From Zygnema cylindricum (taxonomy: Eukaryota > Streptophyta > Zygnematophyceae > Zygnematales > Zygnemataceae): a stretch of 64,000 nt of DNA. The stretch is taken from NCBI GenBank assembly GCA_037447655.1, contig JBBHKE010003430.1, forward strand, positions 511,822 through 575,821, given 5' to 3'. Of the stretch, positions 22,908 to 33,961 are shown piece by piece. Position numbers and translations under genes: made by a program. A model generated the notes under the pieces. The model worked only from the letters and a program-made list of their open reading frames with translations. It did no database searches and was not told where the DNA came from. Numbering within the stretch: position 1 is the stretch's first letter; each line of letters starts with the position of its first letter.

Positions 22908-24099
22908 GGTTATCGGCCCACCATCTAGGGTACCTATGTTTGATTGAACAGACTTCACTTATTAGGAGTTCACGATGGAGGGATTACTTTTCGAAAAGCA
23001 CTTATAGGGAATTGTTTTCGGGAAAAGTGAGGTGTCCACCACCGGGCTTTGGAGGAACTCACTATGGTGAATCATCTGGGGCTTTCCAGAAAACCAACCA
23101 GAATAAAAATGCAATGGAAGGTGAGGGGAAAATTATTACCATGGAAGGGGGAAAAGAGGAGAAGGATAAAGGGACACCGATGGTGAGGGGAGTTACGCTC
23201 TCGGCTACGGTTCCACCTGTGGAGGTTATAACTGAACCAAAAACTGAAAAAATGACAGAAAAATTTGGAAATATAAAAACACTATAGCAAAACATCTCAT
23301 ACTTAGATATGTGTCTAAGTCCATATCTATCACTCTTTTAAATCTAACCAAGTCTTTTGAAATCTGGAAAACACTAATTCAGATTTATAAGAGTGATACT
23401 ATACAGAGGAAGCAGTTACTAAAACAGAAAATAGAGGCCTATGTTTATAAAGGCGATAGCATGATAGAGTTTTGCAATGATATTGTGGTGTTATATGTTG
23501 AGCTTGCTAGTACGGGTTATGTGGAATATGAGGAGAGAAAGATTAATACACTAATCATGAAACTCCCATATGAGTACGTAGACATTATTTACCGAATGCA
23601 GGGAATGGATGGCTCCTCATGGACTTCGAGCATTACCATGGGGATATTTCTTGTGAGGGAAAGCACTTTGGAGATTTTTAGGGGAAATAATAGGGTTAAT
23701 GCATTTACAGCTAGTGGTGACTGGCGGAAGAGTGATGAGAAGAACGACATTGACGAGCGGAAGCGTGATGAGAAGAACAGCGGTGACGAGCAGAAGCATG
23801 ATGAGAGTAAGAAAAACGAAGGCAAACCTTATCGGAACTTCGGTGGAAAGAGAGGGAGAGGAAAAAAAAGAGCAGCTTTGAAAAAAAGGGTTTGCCTCGC
23901 TTGTATGAAATCGGGTCACTATATGGAGGAGTGTCCTTGTTTGGAAGAACTTAGAAGTTGGTATGTGAATGATGAGGAAAAACGGGGAGAGGAGAACATC
24001 GGAAAAAATAGAGAAGAGAGAAAAGTACACACAAATTCCACGAAAGCAACAGTGTGCTTTTGGAGGTATAAAGGAAGTAAAGGGAAGGGAGATACTTGA
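22888..24099 (+). pseudogene. Gag of E3
   Basis: The start MELIELQVIGPPSRVPMFD is followed by stops. A 115-codon part (22940-23287) has LFSGKVRCPPPGFGG. The best part is 262 codons (23311-24099): capsid-like LTKSFEIWKTLIQIYKSDTI, MIEFCNDIVVLYVELAS and MKLPYEYVDIIYRMQ, a charged repeat region (DEKNDIDERKRDEKNSGDEQ), FGGKRGRGKKRA and an intact CCHC knuckle CLACMKSGHYMEEC. Zinc knuckle and capsid are in one frame here, which shows how the broken Copia-A and E2 genes were built. QQCAFGGI near the end marks the start of the lost protease region. Confidence 0.83.
22908..22922 (+). other. Primer-binding site of E3
   Basis: ggttatcggcccacc follows the LTR end, one mismatch from the iMet anticodon-arm complement. 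Confidence 0.8.
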
Positions 24100-24179
24100 G
24101 GGAGTTAGGAATAATGAGGTTAATTTTATAGATATGTGGGAAACAGAAAACTGGTCGGATAGGGAGACTTCAATGGAAG

Positions 24180-24805
24180 GGGAAAAGGGGAGAAGTAAAA
24201 CTAGAGGGGGTTTTAAAGGATAGAGGAGAAGATAAATATTTAATGAAAGGTTTAGGGGAGGAGAAATATTTATTGGGAATAAAATCCGAAAGTGATAATG
24301 GAAAGAATTCCATGGGAGAGAGTGAGGAAAGTTCGGAAAATGGGGTGAATATCATGGATAAAAATATGAGTACGGAAGATGTAGATTTTAGGAGGGACTT
24401 AGTCAGGACTTTTGATTTAAGGATAAATTTGGGGGTTAATGGCTTTCACATCACAAATAGGAGTGATGCCGTCTATGAAGGTTTGCCAGTAAAAGGGTTA
24501 GCATCTGAGTGTGTGGTGCAGATTGGAGGTGGGGCTGGCAGTTTGAATTGTAAGAGGGAAATCGGTTTTATGTGGATGGAAAATAGATGAGGTGGATAAA
24601 ATCTTTGCTCGGAATTATGAAAAGTGGGATGCTAAATAAAATATGTGATCAGCAAGATGGAATGTTTATTTCAGCTCATCTTGTAGACCTTTTGAAATAT
24701 GAGGATATTTTCTTAGAGTTTTATGAAAGGAAAAGAAAAAAAAAAGAAAAAATGGGAGCAAATGGTTGTTTTTTTTTTGTGGGAATTGAAAGGAAAATAT
24801 ACTAG
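24180..24805 (+). pseudogene. RT-end/RNase H relic of E3
   Basis: Same shrunken relic as E2: GLGEEKYLLGIKSESD, MDKNMSTEDVDF, FDLRINLGVNGFHIT, LNCKREIGF, then after one stop and frameshift MRWIKSLLGIMKSGMLNK, ending in a lysine-rich tail. Shared deletion points with E2 show common descent from one deleted master. Confidence 0.65.
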
Positions 24806-24818
24806 AAAATAAGGGGAG

Positions 24819-25038
24819 TGTTAATATTTTTGTATTTTCTAGGTGTGTATTAGGATAGAAAATGGCAGAGGCGGTCTGCCTGTAACTCCTCTCTCTAAGC
24901 CCCCACACTTGTTGTAGTCACTGAAGTCTAGATAGGGAGATAGAGCCATGGCTGCCTAGGCCCTCTAGAGAAGACAAAGGGTAAATTAGGTAGATTTACC
25001 AAAAAGGTGTTTGACAGACCAAGGAATCGATCCTGTTA
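24819..25038 (+). repeat. Truncated 3' LTR of E3
   Basis: Matches 21531-21750; homology ends at gatcctg. The purine tract AAATAAGGGGAG precedes it. Confidence 0.85.
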
Positions 25039-25236
25039 CACGTTTAGTTCGGCTTCCGCGCGCACCTTCGTCATGTCGAAAAGAGCAACGACAAGCACGA
25101 GGCCGAAGGTGAAGAAGTAGCACAGCGCTTAGTTAGCTAGAGTGTGGGGGGGCTTACGGACGTGAAGAAGTAGCACGCGAAGAAGACGAAGGTCGCGCGC
25201 CAGCAGAGGGCGCCGGCGTAAGCGCGCTTCAAAGGT
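25039..25236. other. GC-rich unassigned junction segment
   Basis: About 200 bp, much richer in GC than its surroundings, between two truncated retrotransposons. It holds the repeated word gaagaagtagcac and an imperfect palindrome (gcgcgcaccttcgtc against gacgaaggtcgcgcgc). It matches nothing else in the window. Confidence 0.5.
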
Positions 25237-25990
25237 GGCATTAAGTTCTTGCCTTCTTTGTGCCTCCACTAATGCATCCCAGACTGTTTTCCAAACCGTT
25301 TTAATGTATTCCCAAAATTCCGTTCCAAAACCCCTATTCTCTTGAGTGACCCATGTTATTAAGTCTAATGCTTCTCTCGGTTGGTATCCGTATGCAACTT
25401 CAAACGGTGAGAATCCTGTGCTATCATATTTACATGAATTGTATGCAAATTCCATTAATGGTAGTTTAGATTCCCATGTGTTCTGAACTCCACTGCAAAC
25501 AGTTCGAGCATTTCTTCCAATGTACGATTCATCCTTTCTGTCTGTCCATCTGTCTAAGGATGATATGAGGTACTCATTTTTAATTCAGTGCCTAAATTTT
25601 GCTGCAATTCTTTCCAAAATGCAGACGAAAATTTAGAATCTCTATCACTGACTATAAACATAGGGACTCCATGATGTTTGACCACGTTGTCAAAATATAA
25701 CTTTACAATATCCACAACTGAATGAGTATTTTTGCAAGGGATAAAGATTGCCATTTTACTAAACCTATCGACTTCAACCATGATACTATCATTTTTTCTA
25801 GATGTAGATGGCAATCTGACAATAAAATCCATACTGACATATTCCTATGGTCTTTCGAGGATATCTAAAGGTTTTAAGAGACCTCTAGGTTTTTCTGGTT
25901 ACTATGTTTTCTCTATTGGCAAAAGACAGAACTTTCCACATGTTTCGACACCTCTTTTGCCATCCCAAGCCAAAACAATCTACTTTGCAA
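25237..25990 (-). pseudogene. G1 integrase (C-terminus lost)
   Basis: Readable pieces: [20 protein letters not shown] (first catalytic D), [17 protein letters not shown] (second D), the end of the zinc finger near 25950, and [20 protein letters not shown]. The stretch around the catalytic glutamate (25500-25560) has a stop where G2 reads [12 protein letters not shown]. The frame ends at QRRQELNA, after which unrelated GC-rich sequence begins. Confidence 0.85.
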
Positions 25991-26058
25991 CCGCCTAAGA
26001 GTTTTATCTCTACCAAGATGTCCTAAATGCTCATGGGCTTCTTGTAAAAATTGTTTTC

Positions 26059-27386
26059 TTAAGTCTCCCATTTCGAAATGCATAATCTATCCCCTGTTCG
26101 CAAATAAAGTAAACCATCTTCTATTCTAAATATTTTGACATGCCTCTCATTCAATGGGTCACAATTCCCTCTCGAAATATTCTTGCAAATCATAACAAAA
26201 TAAGGATCTTTATCATAACCATTTCTAACAATATCTAAAAACAATTCATCCTGAACCATAACATTTATTTCAAAACATCTACTTAAAGGATTTGCGACTA
26301 CATTTGTCTTTCCATGAATATGTTTGACATTAAATTTGAAATATGCTAGTTTCTGCATCCACCTAACCTGTCTGCAGGTCATAATATGTGCATCACTTAA
26401 TCTTTGTAGATAGGAGAGTGCCTTATTATCACAGTGAACTGTAAATTCTTTATTTTGCAAATAACAACGCCATTTCACCAATGCATGAACAATTGCAAGT
26501 AATTCTTTTTCATGTGCTGGATAGTTCTTTTCTGCATCATTAAATTTCCTGGACTTAAAAGCAATAGGATGAAAAAATTTGCCGACTTTTTGACTTATGA
26601 CTGCATCTAGACCTATATCAGATGCATCAGTAGTGATCAAAATTTGAAATTCCCCAACAGGATAAGGATACACCAGTGTAGGGGTAGAGGTCAACTTCCC
26701 TTTTAGTTCCTCGAAAGCTCTCTCTTGATCGGCTCCCCACACAAACGTCTCCTTCTCCCGAAGTAAATCCGTCAATGGTGCGGCGATCATACTGAAGTTC
26801 CTAATAAATTTCTTGTAATAAGTGGCCAATCCCAAAAATGTTCTAACTTTGTGACATTAGTGGGTTGCTTCCAATTTTGTATTGCAATAATTTTTGATGG
26901 ATTAGTTTTAACACATTCCCCGCTAACTATATGTCCCAAAAATAATTGTTCACTTTTAAGAAAGCTGGATTTTGACAATTTTCCATATAACTTTTCTTTC
27001 CTTAACCTTTCCAACACTTTCCTTAGATGAATTACATGTTGTTCTTTAGATTCGCTCTAAATTAAAATATCATCTATAATTACCTAAACAAACTCATATA
27101 TACAATCTGAAAATATTTGGTTCATTAATCTTTGATAAGTAGGTGGTGCATTCGTCAAACCAAATGGCATCACTATCCATTCAAAATGACCGACTCTAAT
27201 TCTAAAAACAGATTTATCAACATCTTCAGTTCTTATTGGCACCTGATTAAAGCCACTACGCAGATCAATCAAATAAAATAATTTAGCACCTTTCAAACGA
27301 TCTATCAAATAAAAAATTAAAGGTAACAGATACTTGTCCTTCACCGTAATCGTGTTCAGGCTACGATAGTCGACACACATCCTCAA
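26059..27386 (-). pseudogene. G1 reverse transcriptase and RNase H
   Basis: RT pieces: [32 protein letters not shown] and [16 protein letters not shown]; the active-site FIDD region at 27060-27085 is interrupted by stops. RNase H reads [35 protein letters not shown] and [11 protein letters not shown]. At least three frame breaks separate the pieces. Confidence 0.87.
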
Positions 27387-27404
27387 CGTTCCGTCCTTTT
27401 TTTT

Positions 27405-28480
27405 TTACCGAAAAGAATAGGTGCTCCGTACGGTGATTTGCTGGGCTAAATATGTCCCTTCTCCAAAAGCTCCTTGATCTGTTTCTTTAATCCTCCTGGT
27501 CAAAGAAGCTATGCTTATAAATTCCTGTGACATGAGGATTACATCCAGGTTCAAGGTTAATAACATGTTCCACGTCTCGGGAAGGTGGCCTCCTTGGGGG
27601 TAAGTCACTTTGGAAAACATCTATAAATTCAAAAATCAAATATTTAACAGCAGCATCAGATGTATTAATGTCAGTTACAAAATCAGATTTTTGTTTTTCA
27701 AGAGTTTTAGTGGTGTCTGATTTAGGAATGACATCAATGTTAGTGTTTTCTCCCCCCGTTTCATCAATAACTACCTCAATTACTAATAACAAGAAAGCAT
27801 AATTTGTTTTATCTTTTAAATGCTTTTTAAATTGTTTAGCGAAAATGAAACCTTCGACTCCCAACTTGATTATGTTATTTATATGATTCCTATGCAACTT
27901 CTTCGAAGGTAATGCTTGTAAAACCTTCCAACCGTTTTCAAACTTCACTCTCAAGGTGTTAGTTTCCCAATTAATTTGTCGGTTATGTTCAGTTAACCAA
28001 GCTTTCCCAGTATTAGCTCCTCACTACCCAAATTCATTATTTCACACACAACTTTCATTTTATAACCCTGGATATCAACTTTTATTGTGTCAGTTTGTAA
28101 ATCTAATATAAACTTATTACCATTTGCTACTTGAACATGTAAAATTTTTTCCCTTTATGACTGTAGGAATTTTATTTTCCTCAACAAACTTATGTGAAAT
28201 ATAATTTTGTGTAGCAATTGAATCTACCATAACTCTCAATGGTTTTTCCTTCCACTAAAGACTCAAATCTGATCAAACTGTGTCTAGTGTCATCGTTACT
28301 TAAATGTCCTAACATAGGTATGTTGTTAAGAGTTTCAATCAGAAGGATTTTTCAAACTATGGAGCGTAGTTAGCATCATAATAAATTCAGCTATCCTAGC
28401 CTTACCATTCATTAGCTTGCCCTCCAAAGTTAACTTCTTAACCTCTCGATTTGATCAACTCAACTGAGGATTCAACTATT
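27405..28480 (-). pseudogene. G1 protease region
   Basis: Equivalent to G2 47100-48038. The readable part (27487-27954) runs from SENGWKVLQALPSKKL-like sequence to DVFQSDLPPRRPPSRDVEHV and NLEPGCNPHVTGIYKHSFF, which preserves the original gypsy reading where G2 has a frameshift. The active-site stretch (28100-28300) is broken by indels. Confidence 0.75.
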
Positions 28481-28499
28481 CCTTTCAGTTTCCCACCTC

Positions 28500-29790
28500 C
28501 TGGGCTTCCTGCTCAGCTAAGTATAATGCAATATCTTCTTGAAGACCTTTATTGACATCAATTGTTTTAAGAGAACCCTTATCTGTACAGTCTTTAGCGT
28601 AATGATCTGGACCTCCGCATTTAAAACAAATTACTTTTTTTTTCGATTTTGTGCATTCTCTACTGAAATGTCTCTCCTCTCCACAGTTATAACATTTTCT
28701 TTTTTAGTTGTGCACACTCAGATAAGCTATGAGCTCTTTTCTAACAAATAGTGCATGTAGGAATTCTTAGATTGAGTTTCTGAGCATTAATACTTCGTTT
28801 AGGACTCTTAATGTATCCCTCTCTATTGTAAAATTTGTTTCCCATATTAACACTCTGTCCACCTCTTTGATTAACCCTGAAGATATTCTGCCTATTCACC
28901 AGACATGCATTCAAACCGTCTTCCTCAAACTCCTCCTCACCCCACTCTGATACTTCATTGAAATTTCCTCTGAGTGGTCGAGTTTCACGGTTATACTCCA
29001 ACTGATCCTCTAATTCCAATGCCTTATCTTGTAATTCCTTCAAATTAATAAATTTTGATGTTTCAATTCTAATTTCAGTATATGATTCAGATAGTTCAAA
29101 AAATGCAATTTAGCCATTTCATCAATCAAACCTATGACATGAATGCTAGATGAGTCAAATTCCACAATATTATCCTTCACAGATCTAGTTTGCTTACAGT
29201 TAAGCAATTTTTCTTCCATTCTGGATTTATAAGTGATAGACAAGAAACGTGATTTGATCGCAGTCTTAAAAGCTTCCAAATCAGCATTATCAAGAATCAA
29301 ATTAGATTTCCTCTGAGTGTAACACCAAATCTGAGCATCACCTTTCAGACAGCTAACAGCAAAAGAAGTGTAATCATCACGATCACAGTTTCTAGATGCC
29401 AAATAATACTCAATATGAAAAATCCAAGCATCTAACTCATAAATCTTCTTACCATCAAATGATGGTGCTTCACTGATAAACAATTTCATATCCCTTATCG
29501 TGATTAGGTCTATCGTGATTATCTTCCCTCAAACTGGCATTTCTCTTACTACTCTCACCTTTTTGGTCATTAACATCATTTCTAGTGTGAATTAAATTAA
29601 TTAGCTAATCCAATATTTGATTTGAAACATTTCCATTTTCTTTAACATCCTTCAATTCACTTTTCAACTCAGAAATTGTTTCATCCATAGCAGCAGCATG
29701 ATTATTAAATCTTTTGACCAATTTCACACTACTTTCTTCAAAACATTCATGGCATTTTCCATTTCACGTTTCTCTGCAAAATTTGCAATT
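28500..29790 (-). pseudogene. G1 gag
   Basis: Two open pieces: 29040-29489 (ISEAPSFDGKKIYELDAWIF, SCLKGDAQIWCYTQRK) and 28741-29043 (LELEDQLEYNRETRPLRGNF). The zinc knuckles (28560-28745) are interrupted. The sequence SCLKGDAQIW shows the intact reading at the point where G2 lost a base. Confidence 0.82.
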
Positions 29791-30503
29791 ATCACAAAAA
29801 TGAAATCGAGTAAAAGAAAAATAGAATATAATTTCCCAAAAAAAATTGCTGCAGGTTTGAAGTCCTCTAGTTGCTCCAATCTAAGACTTCTTCTCCTTAA
29901 CAAATTCTTTGAAAAATATCAAAATCTGACAAATCAATAAGACATTTAAGAAAGTTAGTGCAAATTCAATTCTTCAATTTCCCAAACATTGATGCAAAAG
30001 GTAAGAATTTCCCCACAAATTTTGCAACGGCAAAATTCAAAGCTCTCAAAGGTAACAATTTAGGGTTTGAAAAGTTTTAAGTCATTTCAAGACTCCTTTG
30101 CTCTGAAGAAGTAAAGTACTCCACTTTCCTTCTCCTCCATTAGCAAATTTCCCATTTCCCACTACATCAAGATCTTTTACTCCCTAATCGTCACATCCTC
30201 ACCCTTCATGGCTTCAAGCCCTCCCTCTACACATAAATCATTGCTAGGAGAAGGCAAGTTTGTTTGGCCTCTATGTAATTGGAGTGAGCTTCAGCGGTGG
30301 CTACACTGCCCACCCCGCCCGAGTCCTTAGGACCTAAGCACGCCCCATATCTAACCAGCGGCCGCTGGCAGTATGGTCACTTAGTTTCCCTCCAATTCCC
30401 TACCACTTCACATTGTGGTTCCACCGACATAGGTCAGAGCACCCTCACTGGTCAAGGCAGTCGATTTTCGGGTGAGCAAACTTCTCCCTAGTTTCTAACC
30501 AAA
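29791..30503 (-). other. G1 untranslated leader
   Basis: Lies between the primer site and gag and aligns with 49411-50170 of G2. No open frame of interest. Confidence 0.6.
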
Positions 30504-30515
30504 GTTTTGATACCA
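30504..30515 (-). other. Primer-binding site of G1
   Basis: Minus-strand TGGTATCAAAAC, two nt from the LTR: a decayed copy of the G2 site TGGTATCAAAGC, complementary to the iMet tRNA 3' end. Confidence 0.75.
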
Positions 30516-30517
30516 TA

Positions 30518-31493
30518 TGTAATAGGTTCTCCTACCACTCAGAAAATCCCATTACTTCACTCAATTTCAACCACACATTCTACACATTGGAAAATACACA
30601 TCTACATTGGACCACACTCACATAAGGATAAATTTTAAGTTAGAATAAGCTTTTGTCCACATAACATTAGCTTGGTCTTTTGCCCTCGTGGCTCAACCCT
30701 TCTTATTAAAGTGTTTTTCTCTACTCTCCCCTTTTAATAATTCTATCTTTTAACTACTAAAACACTTCTTAGTTTGTAAGAGATTTCAATGCCAAAATGC
30801 CAATGCTCCAATTTGGTTTTAATCGCTCAAGACCAAGATCAGTCAGAATTTCCACAAACTTTTCCAAAGGAAAAGATGTTTACTCTCCTCTTAGACATCA
30901 CTCTTTATCCATTATCGCTCTGGACTCGCCATGCCAGAGTAAACGCTCCGTTGAACAGGTTTTACATGAGCAAATCATTGAACAGCAAGCACTCAGATTG
31001 ACCAATGCAAAAACGTGCGAAATCTCTTACTAACTACGTAGCATTTCTAACCAATCAAACGCTATATTTCACTACGTATCATTTAAGTGCAAAAGTGCGC
31101 GCCAAACGAAACGCGACTTCGCACGAATGTGCGTCGCAAATTTCGCACGCGAAACTTCCTACGAAATTCGATAAATTGAAAGTGACGTTTCGTACTAAAA
31201 ATTGTACGAAACGAACCATCGTGCGTACTAAAACGAAATATTGATTTCGTTTAGTACTTTATAAACGTACGCCTTAAATTCCAAGAATAATTTGACCCTT
31301 AACTTGTACCAATGAACACCGAATCTTTATTTTGACCTCGAGTTGTCGCCTAAATACACCAATCACTATATCTTTTAAAATACAACCCTAAATCGTGCGA
31401 ATCTTTCGCGGGCGTCTATCAAATTCAAAACTCTATTTTCGTAACAATTAAATACCCATTTACGAACAAGTTCAATCAACTATTACTGTTACA
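30518..31493 (-). repeat. 5' LTR of G1
   Basis: About 976 bp, TGTAATA...TGTTACA, aligned along its length with the G2 LTRs. The outer flank (31494) matches no visible partner because the other LTR is lost. Confidence 0.9.
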
Positions 31494-32095
31494 TCGACCC
31501 ACTATCACATCATCTTCAAACGTATCATAAACCATATCGGCAATGTGTTTTAAATAAAGTAGAACCGTTTACACACATTTTTCACGTGTGAAATGTTTTC
31601 ATAATATTTTGACGACGGAAAAAAGTATAAGGTTTTTCGTTTTTGTCCGTATGCACCTTGTACTGTTTGTTTTTTAAGGGGTCTCGATGGTGCAGTGTCA
31701 TTTCACGTAAAGGTGGAAATTTTACGAAGGTGAAAAATCTGCGAAGTCATTACTACCGGACAGGTGAGGTTTACGCGAAGGCATGTTGTACAGCCACGGG
31801 TGTAATGCAATAGGTCTACGATGTTACGTAATGACATGCGACATGCCAAATCATTTCAAAATTACAATGTGTCTTCCGATTTGCGACTATTCAAAAAGTT
31901 TCAAAAAATACGGTGCGGCAACACAGATTGTTCACGTTGACAGTCGTCACGAGCATTGTCGACGTATACAAGCGTCACGCCCTTAAGTGACAACTTCGTT
32001 TGGTACACATAGGGACACCCGAAATCCGGGTCCGCCGGATCTGCGCTAAAAAACAAAAAAAAATCTCTAAGTTTGAAGTACATAGAGACGCACCC
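31494..32095 (-). mobile_element. Harbinger-like element fragment (copy X)
   Basis: Ends at 32095 with tacatagagacgcaccc followed by tta, matching the terminus of copy Z (52783-53560, opposite orientation). Internal matches include tttgtccgt followed by a ggggtctc block near 31645-31690 and the ctctaagtttgaagta block near 32065. The left part is lost or diverged next to the G1 LTR. No transposase. Confidence 0.5.
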
Positions 32096-32364
32096 TTATT
32101 ACCAAAGGAAATGGGCGAGGGCTCGGTTCTGTCAACAACTACAGTAGGGTGGCGTTCCATGATTCAGTTTGAACAACCCTGGCGTCAGTTCTATACAAAA
32201 AGCAGTGATTGCTACGGTTGGGAAGTCGGCCGCCAATCGAACAAACCAAAACCTTCAATGCCACCAACAATACGACGATCCATTACTTTTAAACAATAAA
32301 GACAAGCATTTGATTATAATTAGGAAGTACAGTACATGTATCGTAACCCTGAATGCATGTGCAA

Positions 32365-32830
32365 GGTATGTTTCCATGTGCCATGGTAAGCGTTTTTTTT
32401 CTGTCGTTTTCCTCAAAAACTTCGCGCCCGTATCGCTTAAGTTACAACCGTACAAATAAATCAAAAAAATAAAAGTACATTTTGCGTCATCGTCGAACTT
32501 TAGAATGTACTACCATGTTGTCGTCTCGTGTTTTTAGACCCACGGCCACGTCTCAAACGTCATATCCAAACTCTATTTTAAAACACATAATTCGCAGGTG
32601 TTGAAAATTTTCAAAAATGTTCAAACGATTTGTTTTGTCCGTTTGCGTCCGGTACAATTTTTTTTTTGCAAGGGTCTCAAAATTCCGATGCCATTTCAAC
32701 GCCGACCGGGCAGGACGTTTTCCCATTCTTTGTGTTGCGTTTATAATATGGGGATACAGAATATAGTGCACCCAATTTCCCCCGCACATCTGAGCGATAT
32801 CTAAAAAATAAAGTGCGCGAGTCATAGTAC
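32365..32830 (-). mobile_element. Harbinger-like element fragment (copy Y)
   Basis: Matches copy Z in reverse: ttttttttctgtcgttttcc at 32393, gtacattttgcgtcatcgtc at 32475, the gttgtcgtc block and cacggcc at 32517-32550, and tttgtccgtttgcgtcc at 32634. The outer terminus is diverged. Non-coding. Confidence 0.5.
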
Positions 32831-33528
32831 GGTATCACTGTACGAAAAATCACAGTACTGTAGTTATCCGGCATGCGAACATGTACTGTACTGTACCTTT
32901 GGAGTTTCGACAATTGACCGTCCGAGTCCTTGGTCCGGACTCCAGAGCCGAAGTCTCTACCTATGTGGGCGCCGCCGCATCAGGACAAAAAAAGCGGTCA
33001 TTGTCAGGCGTTTTTCTCGATGACCATTTTTTTGCGCCATGGTCATACCGTGGTCAGAATTTTGACTCGTGGTGAGTAACCAAACAAAGTGAATAAAAAA
33101 TCTTGGATGAACAAAAAAACGTGCAAAATATATTTTTACTGTTTTTTTACGGGTTATAAAACGTTTTTAGAAATTAAACACAAATTTGGACGAATCATTT
33201 TCCTTTTTTGGACAACCGAAGAAGTTCCTCAAAATTTTCAAGGGCTAATTTTAGTTTTTCCAGTTCAGTTTCCAATGATTCAATGACACGCGTAACAATT
33301 TCACGGGCTCACTTGACTTCCACGGTCGTCGCAATCATTGAGCTTCGGGGTCTATTCTTGCGGTCATCGCATCTGCAATCGAGGATGACTTTTGGGCCCT
33401 GATGGAGCGGAGCTGCGGGAGCTACAGTAAAATAGAGTTTCATATCGGGACCAAACAGACGCTTCCGCTACAGGTTAGAAACTGTATATCGATTCTCGGT
33501 ACACTCATTTTGTGACAACAGTAGACGC
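32831..33528. other. No gene seen
   Basis: AT-rich, short chance ORFs only. It contains GTAC-rich words near 32830-32900 of the kind seen in the small inverted-repeat elements, but no termini were recognised. Confidence 0.4.
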
Positions 33529-33666
33529 CAGAGGTCGCAAAAGTCAAAATTTCAGATACCCGAATCCGACATTTTTTTTTTTTTCAAAATCTGAACACTC
33601 GAAATCCAGCCGGGTTATGTCACGCTCCCAGATTGTTACCCGGTAACCCGATACGCGTTTACGAAA
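33529..33666 (+). mobile_element. Left end of a MITE4-type hAT-like element
   Basis: Begins cagaggtcgcaaaagtcaaa like the complete copy at 42105 and shares the downstream layout (tttttt, caaaatctga, a gttacccggtaaccc-like block, cgtttacgaaa). The right end is not found. A related remnant in reverse is at 55385-55518. Confidence 0.6.
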
Positions 33667-33674
33667 GAAAGAAG

Positions 33675-33961
33675 CATAGTTCAAAAGTAGGTGAAAGTAG
33701 GCCCATACAATATGCCTATTGTACGCAAAACATACAATATGACCATAAGACCCATATTGTATTCGGACCTATTCGGACCAATTACAACATTCGGACCAAA
33801 AAAAATATTTACACAGTCAGATTCGGACGATCGGACGGTCGCTGATCAAAGTAGCGATCAAAGTAGCGATCTAAGAAGATCACATGAAAAGCCCATAACA
33901 CAACATACGATAAAGGCGCCGACCAAAGGCCTACCATAAAAACGCCTACTTTTGAACTATG
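33675..33961. mobile_element. MITE1 copy a, hAT-like, 287 bp
   Basis: Inverted termini catagttcaaaagtagg and cctacttttgaactatg, 17 bp perfect. The inside holds the gatcaaagtagcgatc words also present in copy b. No matching 8-bp flank was found here, unlike copy b. Confidence 0.75.

Larger units (their letters stand above)
21531..25038 (+). mobile_element. E3: second gag-only copia derivative, 3' LTR truncated
   Basis: 5' LTR 21531-22907, primer site 22908-22922, gag, RNase H relic, purine tract and the first 220 bp of the 3' LTR (24819-25038). It is a sister of E2 with the same missing pol parts. It sits in the RNase H of E1. The right end was lost where a GC-rich segment begins at 25039, so no target duplication can be seen. 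Confidence 0.88.
25237..31493 (-). mobile_element. G1: truncated Ty3/gypsy chromovirus-type element
   Basis: Minus-strand order: LTR (30518-31493), PBS (30504-30515), gag, protease, RT, RNase H, integrase, the Ty3/gypsy order. It is the same family as G2 throughout but carries many stops and indels. The integrase tail, chromodomain, purine tract and 3' LTR are missing; homology stops at about 25237. It is older and more damaged than G2. Confidence 0.9.

Noticed and set aside
33675-33961. 8-bp target duplication for MITE1 copy a
   Set aside because: The flanks gaaagaag and ggccatac do not match; only copy b shows a duplication.
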